A stretch of DNA of 64,000 nt, taken from positions 68,745,415-68,809,414 of the forward strand of contig NC_087062.1 of assembly GCF_963678635.1 (NCBI RefSeq). The letters run 5' to 3'. The notes below the pieces were generated by a model, which was not told the origin of the DNA, made no database searches, and saw only the letters and a list, made by a program, of their open reading frames with translations. Of the stretch, positions 1 to 11,892 are shown in pieces (the stretch's first letter is position 1; each line of letters opens with the position of its first letter). The translations under genes and the position numbers were made by a program. The DNA comes from Symsagittifera roscoffensis (taxonomy: Eukaryota > Xenacoelomorpha > Acoela > Convolutidae).

Positions 1-2935
1 AAGGCCAGGAGCTTAGAACAAAACAGTTTTACGAGTATACAATCATTTCGTTTTCGGCCGGATTTATCAATGATAATTCATTTTTAATTTCAAGTGAATG
101 TAAATTCCCAACGTCTAATGGGAGACGTAATAGAGTGAAACCATTGATGAAAGAAGTAACCAATGTAAATTTGTATCAAACTTATTCTGCGAAGTAAATT
201 AGCACCCTATGATTCCTCTTAGGGAAGAAATAGTGCCCGATGACACTAATTATAAGTTTCCGTGTTTTCAAATTACGAAAAGCCAACTAGAAAAAAATCA
301 TCAAAAGGGGTGTATCTTCTAATTCCTTGATTTCAATTTTTTACCAATATTCATGATCATAAAATGGGCGAACACCATTTTTTGACCTGACCCGCAGCAG
401 ATTAAAGCCAGCATTTGTTGGTGGTTTTTTAAAGCTTTTTAAAAGTTATGGTACCATATATTCTTAACCAACGCAAATGATTGATGGTGGCTGTAAGCAG
501 CCTTTGAGACTCTTATGATTCGCTCCTCGAAATTTTGGCCAAATTACCATTTAGGTAGTTGAGATTCCATTGCACGCAGGCATTCAAACCCTTTAATACA
601 TCAAGCTTTCAAAAAAACTTTGAAAATTGCACCGCATCCTTATTCTGATTGCTAACAAAAACTTTTACATCTTAAAAGTCCTGGCAATTTTTAAAAAAAA
701 ACGATGAAAATGGATTGATGCAGGAGCTTATAACCGAACAGAAACAACTCCATTTATCTTATTGAATTAGAAACCAATTTGCATTCGGTCTTTAGCTTTT
801 CTTTTTTTTTGAATTTTTAGTTCAGTTTGATTGTAATTCAAATTTTTTCTATTTCTTATCAAAATTGAAACAAAACTTGCTAGTTATGACAAAAAAACTG
901 TCAAATCAAATATAATATGTGTTTAATTTTGCTAAAAACTATTACAGTTTTCTCTTTTTTTATATGCTCATCCAGTAAACCCCAACTAAAAGTGTATAAT
1001 TGTATGGTTTGTTAATTATGTTTCGATCAAGATGAAACTAGGAAGTTAGTTTCATTTCTCAGCTTTTCATCGTGGTGTGTTTGCGAGCAACTCAAAGAGT
1101 GCTAAATTTTGGTTTCAGTAGGACACAAAAAAAACATACTTAGCTTGTATGACACAAAACTTCCACATAATCATAATCTATAATAAACAGAAAACAGAAC
1201 GATCTTAAGATGTTTGAAAACAGAGTTTGAAACGGTTATGGACTCTTAATTCTCAATTAAATTACACAAAGTCACAATCCAATTAGAACAACAAGAAGCT
1301 AGGATGGTGTCACTGCAGTTTTGACAAGCAAAACTCAACCTATCAACTCGCAAGACAATTGCAACCTGGACTCAATAATTTTGAGAACTACCAAAATCAT
1401 GACAGCGAGTAACAATTGGATCAAATCGTTCGTGACATCAAAGACAAAAAGGTAAAAGGAAAAGCTCTAAAAGCATTTGAAAGGAAAAGAATGATTCAAA
1501 TTACATCATTTCATTTTTTTTAGTTGACTTCGCCCTAAAATATACTGTGTTTACCAAATTTTTAACCTAACCCTTTTCACAATATATAAACATAAAATGT
1601 TACCAATGTGAGTATAAGTCTCGAAAAACTGCTATCCAAAAAAAGGGTGAGTTGTAATATTGCAAATAGTTCGCGAAAATAAAAAACTATTGTTTTAATT
1701 GTTTACTTAAGATAAGATCGGGTTCTTTTCCACTTATAGTTTGTCAAGACTTTAAAACTTTTCCAATTTTTTTTCGTTCTTTCAAAACTTTTTTTTTAAA
1801 ATGTTCAATACTTTCTTTACAGAATATTTTGTCAGATATCGAAGAGAAATTGTGTCGCCGTACAGGCTGACCGATTAAAACGTTCTGCCTTGCAAAGCAG
1901 ACATTAAAGCGATAAGCACCCGGTACTTTTGGAGCCTAACAAAGACAAAAAGAAAAAGAACACCTGCAAATCAAAGACTGAAAGAATAAAGGCTTTTTTT
2001 TTTATTATAACAGATATCCGATGAAACGAAGGTTTTGAAGATTAGATTTAGACAAAGATACTTTGAAGCTTTCTTTTTTAAAGTTGGACCGTTCCAAAAT
2101 CTTCATAAATTTTTAATCCATTCTATTTTCTACTTGCTCAATTGACTGAAATTTTTCCGGAATAATTTTTTTTCTTTCATTTGTTTCGTTTTGTTTCATA
2201 ATTGTTTTAAGATACGATCTTAGAATTCTTATAAGTTCCCGAAAAACAAAAGCAGCAACACAGATCTAGACGAACTGATGAACCAATACTCTGAGAAGCA
2301 ATAGGTTGACAAATCAATCAGTAATCTAGACTCGGACTACAGGCAAATGAAGTGTTAGCTTAATGTGAAAACTAGGTATTTGCCCCCTCCTTATTGGTAC
2401 TAAAGGCAGTTGTTCATTTACTGTTTCATCCACACTTATAATTAGCTATCCACTATTTAAAATCACACTCTTTGCTATCTAAAGTTATAAACAATAGCTA
2501 TTGTTAAGAAATTTGACGATCGTAGGTGAGACTTAAAACTTAGGACAGATTACTAAGCAACCAACCAGCAATGATCGCTTAGTAAAAGGCGGTCGAAAAC
2601 TTAGTCGCGGCGGTCGAAAAATAATTTTGTCGACCAAACAAATGCATCACTATAAAAAATTTTTTAAAAAATAAAGCTTTAAAAAGTTTTTTGACCTCAC
2701 AAATAGCTGGTCTTAAAATCTTAAAATCTCTTCCGAATACTTGAGTCGTCAGTAAGTTTAAGAGGTAAGTTGTAGTGCATGGAACGGAAAAACTAAATTC
2801 ACTGGAACAGTTTAAGTTGACACCAAAAAATCATATTGAGTGAAATGTAAAAATTATCTGTGGCTTTTGCATTTCGAAGAAGTTTGTTCATATATTTGCT
2901 TAAACGTTTTATTTCTATTTTTTGGCTAGAACAGT
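1..2935. other. gene-free AT-rich spacer
   Basis: No reading frame longer than about 60 codons with convincing composition is present on either strand, and no tRNA or repeat boundary could be fixed. The stretch is AT-rich with many A and T homopolymers. A CTGC/GCAG hairpin near 1888 resembles a tRNA anticodon arm, but no matching D or T arm was found. Confidence 0.6.
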
Positions 2936-3110
2936 AGCGACCCCCTGCCGACCCAAAGAATCCCCCTTTGTACTGTTTTCGACTATCCATTTTTGGATCG
3001 GGATATCCATTTTTGGGTTATCCATTTTTGGGATATCCATTTTTGGGATATCCATTTTTGGAAAAAAGGTCGACAAAATTTTCGATATTTTTTTGAAAGT
3101 CCGCCCCCAC
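2936..3110 (+). repeat. dispersed repeat with 15-bp minisatellite (second copy at 62277)
   Basis: The segment starting CGACCCCCTGCCGACCCAAA and ending near GTCCGCCCCC occurs again at 62277-62560, with the same order of landmarks: the CCCCCTTTG block, ATCCATTTTTGG, and GGTCG(A/T)CAAAATTTTCGA. This copy is shorter but contains about five tandem copies of the 15-mer GGATATCCATTTTTG (2994-3062), whereas the other copy has only one ATCCATTTTTGG. The apparent ISIFG-repeat peptide in one frame is a by-product of the minisatellite. It is probably a fragment of a dispersed non-coding repeat. Confidence 0.7.
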
Positions 3111-3504
3111 CCTTATGTTTGTCTTCAAGAATATGAGAATATTTTTTTATTCGAAAGTGCTATTCCATGTTTTCAATTCTAGCTTATTGATTTCGTGAGC
3201 TCTTCTGAAATACCAAAAAACTTTTGATCGAAATATACTCCCTCCTCAAATTTAGTGTATTATGGCGATTGAGTGAGGCTCCGAAAAACTTAAAAGATTG
3301 TCCCAAATAGTTCTCATTAAATAGCAGACTGGTGCATCCGCTCCTACTCTTTAATTTAATCTAGGTGCAAAAGGAAAAGAATCTATAAAAATTCACTACG
3401 GATTTCCCGCCTTCATCGTATAAAGTGCAACAAGGTTAAGTACCATAAAGGCCCGCTACCGATGAAGGTTTATAAGGCACAAATGGATTGACCGCAGTCG
3501 ATCT

Positions 3505-4222
3505 AAGAAGGTTATTTTGAAAGATCTTGCAAGACTTTTGCATATGAGGGTTATCTTGCAAGATTTTGCAAGATGAAGATTATTTTGCAAGATCTTGCAA
3601 TTGTGAGGTTCTAGCAAGAGTCTTGCAAGGTTCTGCGAGATAACTTCTTATTAAATATTTTCTCAGAAAAACACTATGGAGATCCAATTTGACAACGGTC
3701 ACAAGGAGTTCTGAGTTTAAGTTCGGATAAAATTTAAGTTGATCATTTTTTGTTATGTAGAAAGTTTGACGTTGTGATTACATTTTATGCTTTTCAAATT
3801 ATGGTTTCCAAAATTATATTTTTAAGACTATATTGAAAAATTTGCCTGGTTCTGCAACTCTAGCGATTATATTTTGCCTTTTCCTACAATTTACGTCAAA
3901 AATTTGACCAATAGGGTCAATAGGCTTGAGATTTTTTGTATGTTGTGTTCAGTTATTTTTATCTTATGATTTAATGGTAATTTTTATTTTCCGCTGAAGT
4001 TGATTTGTAAGGCACCACTAAAGCTCATACACAAACGCTATAGGTTGTCTTCGCTAAAGCTATTTTGTCCCCACACAAAAATCATATTTTGAAGTTTCTT
4101 GCTAAAAAATGCTATTTGTAAAGGAGGTTATCTTGCAAATAGATAACCTCTTTTACAATAGATGCATGGTCATTAAAAACACTTTGCAAGATTTTTGCAA
4201 TATCTTGCAAATTAACCTCACT
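3505..4222. mobile_element. foldback/MITE-like element with TTGCAAGAT ends
   Basis: The left part (3505-3640) holds repeated TTATCTTGCAAGATTTTGCA-type blocks. The right part (4125-4222) holds the inverted counterpart, ending TTGCAAATTAACCTCAC. The arms pair imperfectly and enclose about 480 bp of AT-rich non-coding DNA, with a smaller internal hairpin at 4125-4152 (GGAGGTTATCTTGCAAATAG followed by ATAACCTC). No transposase frame is visible. The exact ends and target duplication were not resolved. Confidence 0.5.
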
Positions 4223-4696
4223 TGATCGGGGATACAGAATTTTTTGTTTCAGCACAAAAAAATTTGCAAGAAAAACTCATACCTGAATCAGCAAAGACTC
4301 TTTCAGTGTTTTGTTTTACGTGTCTAATTATAGACCGTATTCTCTACAGACCGCAACCTCTATACCGGAGGAACTCGAAATAATCAATTTGATTTGATTG
4401 GGCAGGATGAGCGGCAGGTATGAAAAACGACTTAAACCAACAAAAAAGACTTCGTAAACTTGTTTAATTTGCATCGTACTGTAATGGGGGAGTTGAATAA
4501 GATATCTTAGTATAAGTTTTAAAGTCTTTTTCGTTGATAAAAGTAATCGTTCATGCCTGCTGCTTATCCGACCCATAATTTGATTTGGTGGATACCAAAC
4601 CAAAGAGCTGCGTCCAGTGAATTATGTTTGCTCTGAAACTAATTGGGAAACCAAAAAATTTCAGATTTGATTGATTGAACTGATTCAAAAAGGAAC

Positions 4697-5080
4697 AAGA
4701 AAGTGCTGAAACTGCTGAAAGTAAAAATCTAAATTCGTAAGACCCTTAGAATGATATTTAAAAAATTCTGTAAAAAAATTGCTACTTAAAGAGTTCACGT
4801 TGGTGTGTTTTTTAAAATTTGATTAAAAACGGAAAAAGACAAAATATCGTAAAAAGAAAGTGCTGAAACTGCTGAAAAAGACTATCTAAATTTGTAACAC
4901 CCTTAGAATCATATTTAAAAATTTTTGTAAAGAATAGTTAGTTGAAGAGTTGACTTTGGTTTGTTTTTTAGGACTTGATTGAAAAAAAAAAGACAAAATA
5001 ACGGAAAAAGAAAGTGCTGAAACTGTTGAAAGTGAGTATATAAATTCGTAATACCTTTGGAATGATATAAAAATTTGCTT
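4697..5080. repeat. tandem repeat, period about 156 bp, about 2.4 copies
   Basis: The block AAGAAAGTGCTGAAACTG recurs at 4697, 4853 and 5009, each time followed by AAATTCGTAA(G/C/T)ACC and a TTAGAATGATATT-like segment. The spacing is constant at 156 bp and the third copy is partial. Short frames on the minus strand here follow the repeat and have no family resemblance. Confidence 0.75.
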
Positions 5081-5099
5081 TTGTTTTTTCTGCAACAAA

Positions 5100-6302
5100 A
5101 TTCGAATTCTTTAAACAAATTTTTGAAATGAATTCAAACCTTTGTTACGTGTTGTTGCCGTCAAAAAACATTAAAACAGAATTTTTTATGAATGCTGTTC
5201 AAGAGCTTTTTGAAACCTCCAATTTTGAATAAATTTTTTTCTACAAATAGCATATGGCAACAAAACCAAAGTGCAAAGCACATAAATTTGCAAAACATTA
5301 GAAATTGGTTTGCGTTGGGTGTTAAAAAAACTGAGAAATTAAATTTTGCAGCAAAACAAAGTATTTTAAGTGAAAAAAGTGGATCTTAAAAAATATATAT
5401 TCGTTCACTCCTTCAGCTAAAAATTAACTTAAAACCATCTAAGAACGCAGTTGTTTGCTTTGAATTCAACTTTTGTTTTGAGGCTTCAAATAGCATGGTT
5501 TTCAAATAGCATATAGCGAAAACAATAGATTTTTTTTACTGCGATTTTATGGCAAAGACAATAGATTTTCTTGCAATTTTATGGGGAAAACAATCGTTTT
5601 AAGTGCAATTTCAAGGCAAAAAAGATTTTGTTGAGATTATCTGGAGATAAAAATAGATTTTTTTTCATGGAATTAAAACGCAATACAATCTTCATGAAAT
5701 TAACTTATTTTCTTTCTATTTTAATAGAAAATGTTGCCTAAACTGGTTACACATAATCGTTTATAATGGCAACATTTTCGGTAACATTTTCTCAATATAA
5801 TCTATTTTTATCCGAGAAACTTCGGTGCGGTAATATTTTCATAGGAAAAATCTATGTCTTTATCATGTTTTTTTTTCAGATTATTATGGGACACGAGCAG
5901 TTTTGCTCTTCAATATACTTGATGTTATAAATTAATAACTATGAAAACGTGATCGAGAATCATTTAAATCTTAGTAGCAAAAATATGGCATTTATTTATC
6001 TCCACGATGAGTGGCAAAACTTCTGGTTTGTTGATGAATCAAAAGTTAAATCATGTTAATTACCTAAGTACTTTTCTGCTTCTCGTGGCAGTTTGTTAGT
6101 TTCATGCCTGTGTCACATCTCGAAAACCACGCAACTATACTCAAAACCGTAATATTACATTTTTTCGAAACAAACTGGTTAGATGGACAAAATTCTGTTA
6201 GAAAAATAGTTCTCAGAATGGGATTTTGCTGTAAAGGATTTCCACATAACCGAGATTTAAGAAGGCGTAAATGGATAAAAAGTAGTTGATAAATTCAGCT
6301 TA
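5100..6302. other. gene-free spacer with short AAAACAATAGATTTT repeats
   Basis: No supported gene. Between 5515 and 5660 a roughly 50-bp motif built on (G/A)ACAATAGATTTT...GCAATTTTATGGC repeats about three times with divergence. The remaining DNA is AT-rich, and the short frames present look like chance openings. Confidence 0.5.
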
Positions 6303-6560
6303 CCGCATCCAAGTTTAGCCGTAAGTAATCGATTATAACGGTTTATTATGATGATTGTTGACAATTATAATTGATTAAAATTAACAAATTTAGGTGTTTA
6401 AAGGATTAATAATTGATTATAATCGTGATATTTTCCAAAATATTATAATCTCTCATAATCGATTATAATTTATTATAGTTTTTACAAAAAACCCTTAAAA
6501 GCAATTATAATTGAACCAAAACAATATTGAATTATAATTGAACCAAAAACAATTTTGTCA
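6303..6560. mobile_element. left half of a foldback element split by the BEL retrotransposon
   Basis: The segment opens with CCGCATCCAAGTTTAGC and is followed by several ATTATAATCGATTATAAT-type tracts. Its inverted counterpart lies at 15656-15963 and ends GCTTGAAACTGGATGCGGG. The two halves are separated by the BEL/Pao element, so the foldback element is likely older than that insertion. CCCGCA-type termini are shared with the elements at 16400-17026 and 44323-45076, which makes this one family. No target duplication could be matched. Confidence 0.5.
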
Positions 6561-6990
6561 AACCAAAACAATATTCGAATCATATCTTATGGGTTATTAA
6601 TTTTGTGTCAATGAGAAAATTTCTAAAAGAGAGATCTCTTGAACAGTTTGGTTCATCTGAACACAAAGTATTACCACGAAATAAAATTTTCGTAGAGATC
6701 CTTTCATATTTGTGGAGAGGTTACCGCGGTAGATGAAAAATAAATCTTCCGAATCAATCATGAAACTAAATCAGTTTGCTGATGTTTTGGTGGTTAAAAA
6801 AACTTAAAATATGCATCACAAAACAACTCTACTGGGAAAGAAAAAACCTCATAAATTTGAATTGATTGGAAAACTTTAAAAGCATTTGTCTCATTTTTCA
6901 TTGAAACTAACGTCTACAAAAGCATAAAATATAAGCAATTTAGATGCAACTTCGAAGACAAAGTGAACCAAGAAAATGGATTATAATCAA

Positions 6991-7435
6991 CTATATTCTG
7001 CTCAATTCATACAGTAAAAACAAAACAGAATCGGTTTTAAATTCACGAAGTTGGCCGTAATTTTATGACTACATTAAACGTATCAAGCCAAAATAGTGGG
7101 GTTGATCATGCGCTGATCTATGATTTTTCTATAAAATCAAATTCAGTTCACACGGTCGAAAGAACAGAACCTCAAATGCAGACCAATTTCGAACCGATTA
7201 AAATATCAGCATTTCATGTTCTGTCAGGTTCGGCTCAAATCGGATTCTCAAATGAAATGACTTAGGTGACAATCGAACCCACGCCGAACTCACTGTGTAT
7301 AACGGAACGCACTATGTATGCCGGAACCCCGGAACGCACTATGTATAAGCTGGGCTATACAGCTGGTATTGCTGAGCAACTATACTGATTTTATACTCTA
7401 CTTTAATGCTATGTAGCTTTAACATCTTGCACCCC
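6991..7435 (-). repeat. BEL/Pao 3' LTR (left copy)
   Basis: This copy aligns along its whole length with 15271-15655: both contain TACAGTAAAAACAAAACAG, the TTGATCATGCGCTGAT block, CGAACCCACGCCGAACTC and end in GCTATGTAGC(T/A)TTAACA. Read on the minus strand, the LTR begins TGTTAA. It is longer than its partner mainly because a GGAACGCACTATGTAT segment is duplicated (7303-7345). Confidence 0.8.
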
Positions 7436-7554
7436 CGAAGGAGCGAGAACCGGAACGAGCTTATCGAGCGGCCGACTGTAGTTTCCGGAAACGGTCTTTA
7501 GGTTTGCGGAACGGGCGGTATTGTCCTTGCCGTAGTTTAGTGACATTATGCGTG

Positions 7555-8444
7555 CTAGTGGGTAGTAGCCCCTAGGCTAGTGGATTCAACTAACCACACC
7601 ATATCTCCCGTTTTCAGTGAATATTCGGGAGGAGCATGCCACTTAACTCTTTTATTGAGTGTAGGGACGTATTCATTTAACCATCCTTGCCAAATTGCGT
7701 TTGCGTACGACTGCGCACGGGCATAGCGTTTAGAGTGAGAATAGTTCTCACTCAACCTTAGAGACGAAAACGTTAGACTGTGCTGACCTAAAAGAAAATG
7801 ATTCGGCGTCAAAGCCTCAAGACTATCTAGGTCGTCAGAAACGGGAGTGAGTGGATGGGCGTTTAAAGAACCTTCATTTAGGCACATGGCTGTGTTCAAA
7901 ATCTCGTCTGTCAACTTTTCTGACACTAAGGCTGCATAAAACACGCGCTTACAACTGCGCACCATTCGCTCCCATGCTCCACCTTGATGTGGTGCTTTTG
8001 GCGGATTATACTTGTAGTTAATCTGTTTGTGTACGAGCGACAGTGGAGCTTCTGCGTTCCAATTTTTGATGCACAGAAAAAGCTTTTTTTCGGCTATTAC
8101 AAAGTTCGTTTCGTTGTCCGACCAAATTTTTGAGGGTGTTCCTTGCCTAAAAATAAAGCGCTCTAAAGCCTCACACATGAACTTGTACCCATAGATGGAA
8201 CCAACTCAAAGTGAATTGCGCGAGTCGTTAAGCAAGCAAATAGAAAACCCCAGCGTTTCTCGGAAGATCGACGAATGGTTACATGAAATGGTTCAAAATA
8301 ATCGGCGCCGCATTTTGAGAACGGTGGCTGGCGGTAACCTATACGCTCCGCAGGAAGGTGAGATATCATTGCAGTAAATTTTTTTGCTTCTCGCTTTCTA
8401 CAGCACACGCAATGTGTTTCAATAGCTCTTAGTGCAGATCTCAA
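7555..8444 (-). pseudogene. BEL/Pao integrase, frameshifted
   Basis: Two overlapping minus-strand frames, 8163-8444 and 7555-8178, together make up an integrase. The first has the HCVCC zinc-binding remnant and the start of the catalytic core (FSKCGADYFEPF, with its Asp). The second has the second Asp in SDNETNF, where the family normally has Gly after Asn, and the Glu-containing HQGGAWERMVR segment. It ends with the BEL-specific C-terminal domain (WLNEYVPTL...GDMVWLV). A frame change near 8163-8178 separates the parts and makes the copy inactive. The integrase would insert the element cDNA into host DNA. Confidence 0.8.
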
Positions 8445-8703
8445 GCGTAGTACAACAAACTGCTGATGAATGACGGAACGAAGGTAGTCGACAGACTGAT
8501 GTTCGTGCTTAATGTGATAAAACGGAGAAAAAATCGGATTAGGATATGGCGACTATCCAAAATTATTAGATGGCAAGTTTCGAATGCGGTTGCGGAGAGA
8601 CGTTGGATACGGCCAGTATATCTAATTAAACTGTTCGTTCCGATAAAAGGCGAATACGATGATATACGGTCAATGTTTTCATGTACTTTCCAGCTGCTAA
8701 TTG

Positions 8704-10690
8704 TTAACTTTCAGCTGGGAATGACTCTAACTGCGAAAGTTGCAAAAGTTTCTCCTCTGCAATGACAAGTTCTGCTGAATCAATTATGGCCTTACCTGGC
8801 GATCTGAAATGTTTATGTTTAGGTGAGAGTCTCAACACACCTGCGACCAGCCGCTTTATCTTGGAGAACGAGCTATACTCTTCCCAAGGGAAAGCAAAGT
8901 CAGTCGAAACTGCAGTGCACGGAAAATTGGAAGAGACCTCTAAACCTTCATTTTGATTGTAGACCGGACCAACCCGGCGAATTTTCTCAGTAACTTCCCT
9001 ATTTGGATTGAAAGGCCGATCCGAAGTTTTCAAAAAGGAAGGGCCGTTTATCCAACTGCTTTGCTTGAGGGAATTAGCAGAAATACCTCTAGTTCTGGTG
9101 TCAGTGGGGTTGTCTCCACTCAAAACATGGAACCATTGGTCAATTGATGTTGACTCCAGAATCTCGGCTACTCGATTGGTCTTAAGCACGGGCTGTTTGC
9201 TTGTCGAGCTCAACCACTGAAGAAATGTTGTGCTGTCAGTCCACATGAACACTTTGGAAATACTCAGTGACAGAGCTTTCTCGATATCATCATTCAGGCG
9301 ACTAGCAAGAAGCGCAGCTTGAAGTTCCAGTTTCGGAATTGAAAGCGTCTTCATCGGGGCTACTTTTGCTTTACCGAAGACAAACGCTAGTTGACATTTG
9401 GAATAGGCGTCTTTCTGAGCTCGAAGGAATGCTACAGAACAGAAAACGTCCAATGAGCTATCACCGAGCATGTGCAGCTCAACCTCATCTATTGGGAAGT
9501 CATAATAGCAACGAGATATTTTGAGCTGCCCTAAAACTGGCAAGCCGGATTGCCATTCAGTGAATCTGCGGCACAACTCATTTAGCACTGGGTCGTTCGA
9601 CTGTTGGCCACTCAATCTCCAGATATCTTTCAGTAGCAATTGTGCGTGTACGGTATACGGGGCGACAAGACCTATGGTGTCGAACACGGAGGACACAAAA
9701 CTAACTCCTCTGCTCATAACCAACGTATCGGTGACGTGGTCCCATTTGAGACCGAGAACATGCGATGCGGTTTCCGGATTAATAGCAGCGGTAATAATTT
9801 CCTTACTGTTGTTAGGGCTGGTCTTAGGGGGATTTAGTTTCAAGGACAAATTGAGAACGTTGCTAATAGATGTTGTAAGCTTAAACCCACACAACTTAAG
9901 CAGTTCAACTAAACTGCGACTTAACGTTAAAGCAGTTTCTGGATTTTTCTCAGACCCAAGGTAGTCACCCATCTAAAAGATGTTTAGCACGGCGTAAGCG
10001 ACTTCGGGGTAACGATCTTGGTTGTCGACGCTGTTTGGCGAAGAGCTTAGTTAGCACATGTCGGAGAATCTTTTGCTCTAAAAATATTCCCTATATTTTG
10101 AAATACACTCACATCTGATGTGGGGTCCTCCCGCCACAAAAAACGCAAGGAGCGTTGATCGCTTTCTAATAAACCGACCACCAAAAACATGCCTTCGATA
10201 TCTGAGGAAACTGAGTATTTGTGCTCTCGGAAGCGCATTAAAACGAATAAAAAGTTCTGAAGCAGATCGGGGCCGGCGAGAAGGAAGTTATTCAGTGATT
10301 TGCCGTGAAACTTAGAACCACCGTTTAAAACGCGCTGAACTTTGCCGGGTTTGTTCGGATTTAAAACTGGGTGGTGCGGTACGTACCATTCTCGGTCTGA
10401 ACGGTTTTTTGAGTCGTGAGGGCTAACTGCGACTACGTAACTCTTCTCGACTTCACCTAGGATATCTGATGCGTAATAAGTTTTCAGGTTTAAATCTTTC
10501 TCTAGACGCTTTTCAAGAGACTAAAACTGGACCAACGAAGCGTAACAGTTATCGGAAAGATGAATGTTGTCATCAGCCCAGAGCATTTCGACAACATAAC
10601 GGCTGCCATCATGAAGCGTCGTAGAGTCATAAATTTTTTGAGCACGTTTATCAGCTGAGGAACGGGGATCAGCTTGTTTAAACGTGCCAT
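8704..10690 (-). pseudogene. BEL/Pao reverse transcriptase and RNase H, interrupted
   Basis: The frames run 10502-10690, 10047-10238 and 8704-9972 on the minus strand. The middle one has the Pao-type RT signature DIEGMFLVVGLLE...LRFLW. The long one starts right at the active-site motif, where the expected Tyr is now a stop codon (about 9973) and the first Asp after Met is Gly, so the YMDD box is destroyed. Beyond it come the Pao-type linker (VLGLKWDHVTDTL, FDTIGLVAPYTV) and RNase H (KLELQAALLASRL, FMWTDSTTFLQWL). A copy with these lesions cannot reverse-transcribe. Confidence 0.85.
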
Positions 10691-11749
10691 ACGATTCTAG
10701 CTCGTAGCATTTCTACGTTGCACTTGAAAATGGTGGCTCGAACACCAATTGGTGATGGAAGTGGGTCACTGAGAACCCAGCCAATGGGAACACGGACAGC
10801 GACAGGAGTTTTTTGATTTTCTCCTTGGAAGTATTCGAGAGGCTTGATTGCATGAAAGACATCCTGCCCCAATATCATCTCAACGTCGGAGTAGTTGTGG
10901 ACAACAGGTTTAGCCAAAACCCATGAGAGGGTACAACAGGAATCGCACTTCACAAGAGCAGTGGTCAAGCCTGTGTGTGATTTTATTTCCAATCGAAGCA
11001 CAGGAAGGAGTCCCGTTAGTTTCTTGTTAGACGACGACCCGGCTACGTTCGATGACGAAGTTTGCGGCTTATTCCGGTTCGGCGGGGCGGTACTGTTTGA
11101 ATTTGAATGGCTTGTGTTATTGCTAATGTTTAACTCTTTGTTTGTAGACCTTACGCTGAAAACTTTCTCAGCACCACGCAACAAGACATTATGGGTGCTT
11201 TCACAACCAGGCTTATTGCATTTGCGGGTTTTAGGGCATTTTCGGAACATGTGGTCAGGTTGCAAGCAAGCAAAACACAACCTATTTTGCGCTGAGAACT
11301 GAGCTCGTTGAGTTGCGGTCTTTTCCTTAAATACAGAACAACTCCAGAGCATAATTTGGTTTTTCAACTTTTGAAGCAGCGGCAAAAAGTTGTATAGGTG
11401 GTTTATGGAAACCAGTCTTTGGAGTCTCCTCAGGTCGTGACTTATTCTGACTCACACGCATAAGTTCATGCGCTTCAGCCTTGTCGCAAAGCCAATCATT
11501 AAAATCTAAAACGGTTGGCTGTCTCCAACATTTATTTACAGAATGAAAAGACCACGACTCTTTCATATTTGGAAGCAATTTTGAAATAACTTGATTCAAA
11601 AAGGATGTACGCTTCAAGTCGTACTCATATCCTGACGATTTTAAAATAGCGAAAAGACTGGATATACAGGAAGCGAAACTCATAATGCTTTCTGAATTGT
11701 GCATTTTGAGAGGTGGAAAATGCGAAAGTTTTTCGAGACTAGCCGCCAC
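10678..11749 (-). pseudogene. BEL/Pao Gag C-terminus, zinc knuckles and aspartic protease
   Basis: The frame at 11327-11749 continues the DUF1759-like Gag. The frame at 10678-11385, in another phase, carries a CX2CX4HX4C knuckle (CFACLQPDHMFRKC) and a second Cys/His cluster (CNKPGCESTHN). It then enters a DUF1758-like retropepsin in which the catalytic triplet reads D-S-C instead of D-S-G. The change of frame near 11330-11385 is a lesion or the remnant of one. Retropepsin would process the polyprotein; here it is predicted to be dead. Confidence 0.75.
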
Positions 11750-11892
11750 AATTGTCGTGGTTGTCCAAATTTCCTCTCCAGAGTTTTCAAAGCGTCCTTT
11801 TAGAATATTCCACTGTAAGCGAATTCGGCAATTGCATTCTTCGCTTTGCCTGAAACGAAGATTTTAAGATATGTCAGTTTGACAAGATCACT

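Noticed and set aside
1880-1920. tRNA-like anticodon arm (CTGCCTTGCAAAGCAG)
   Set aside because: No D arm, T arm or acceptor stem at the right distances.
9521-9964. 147-codon plus-strand frame
   Set aside because: Shadow of the BEL RT/RNase H coding strand.
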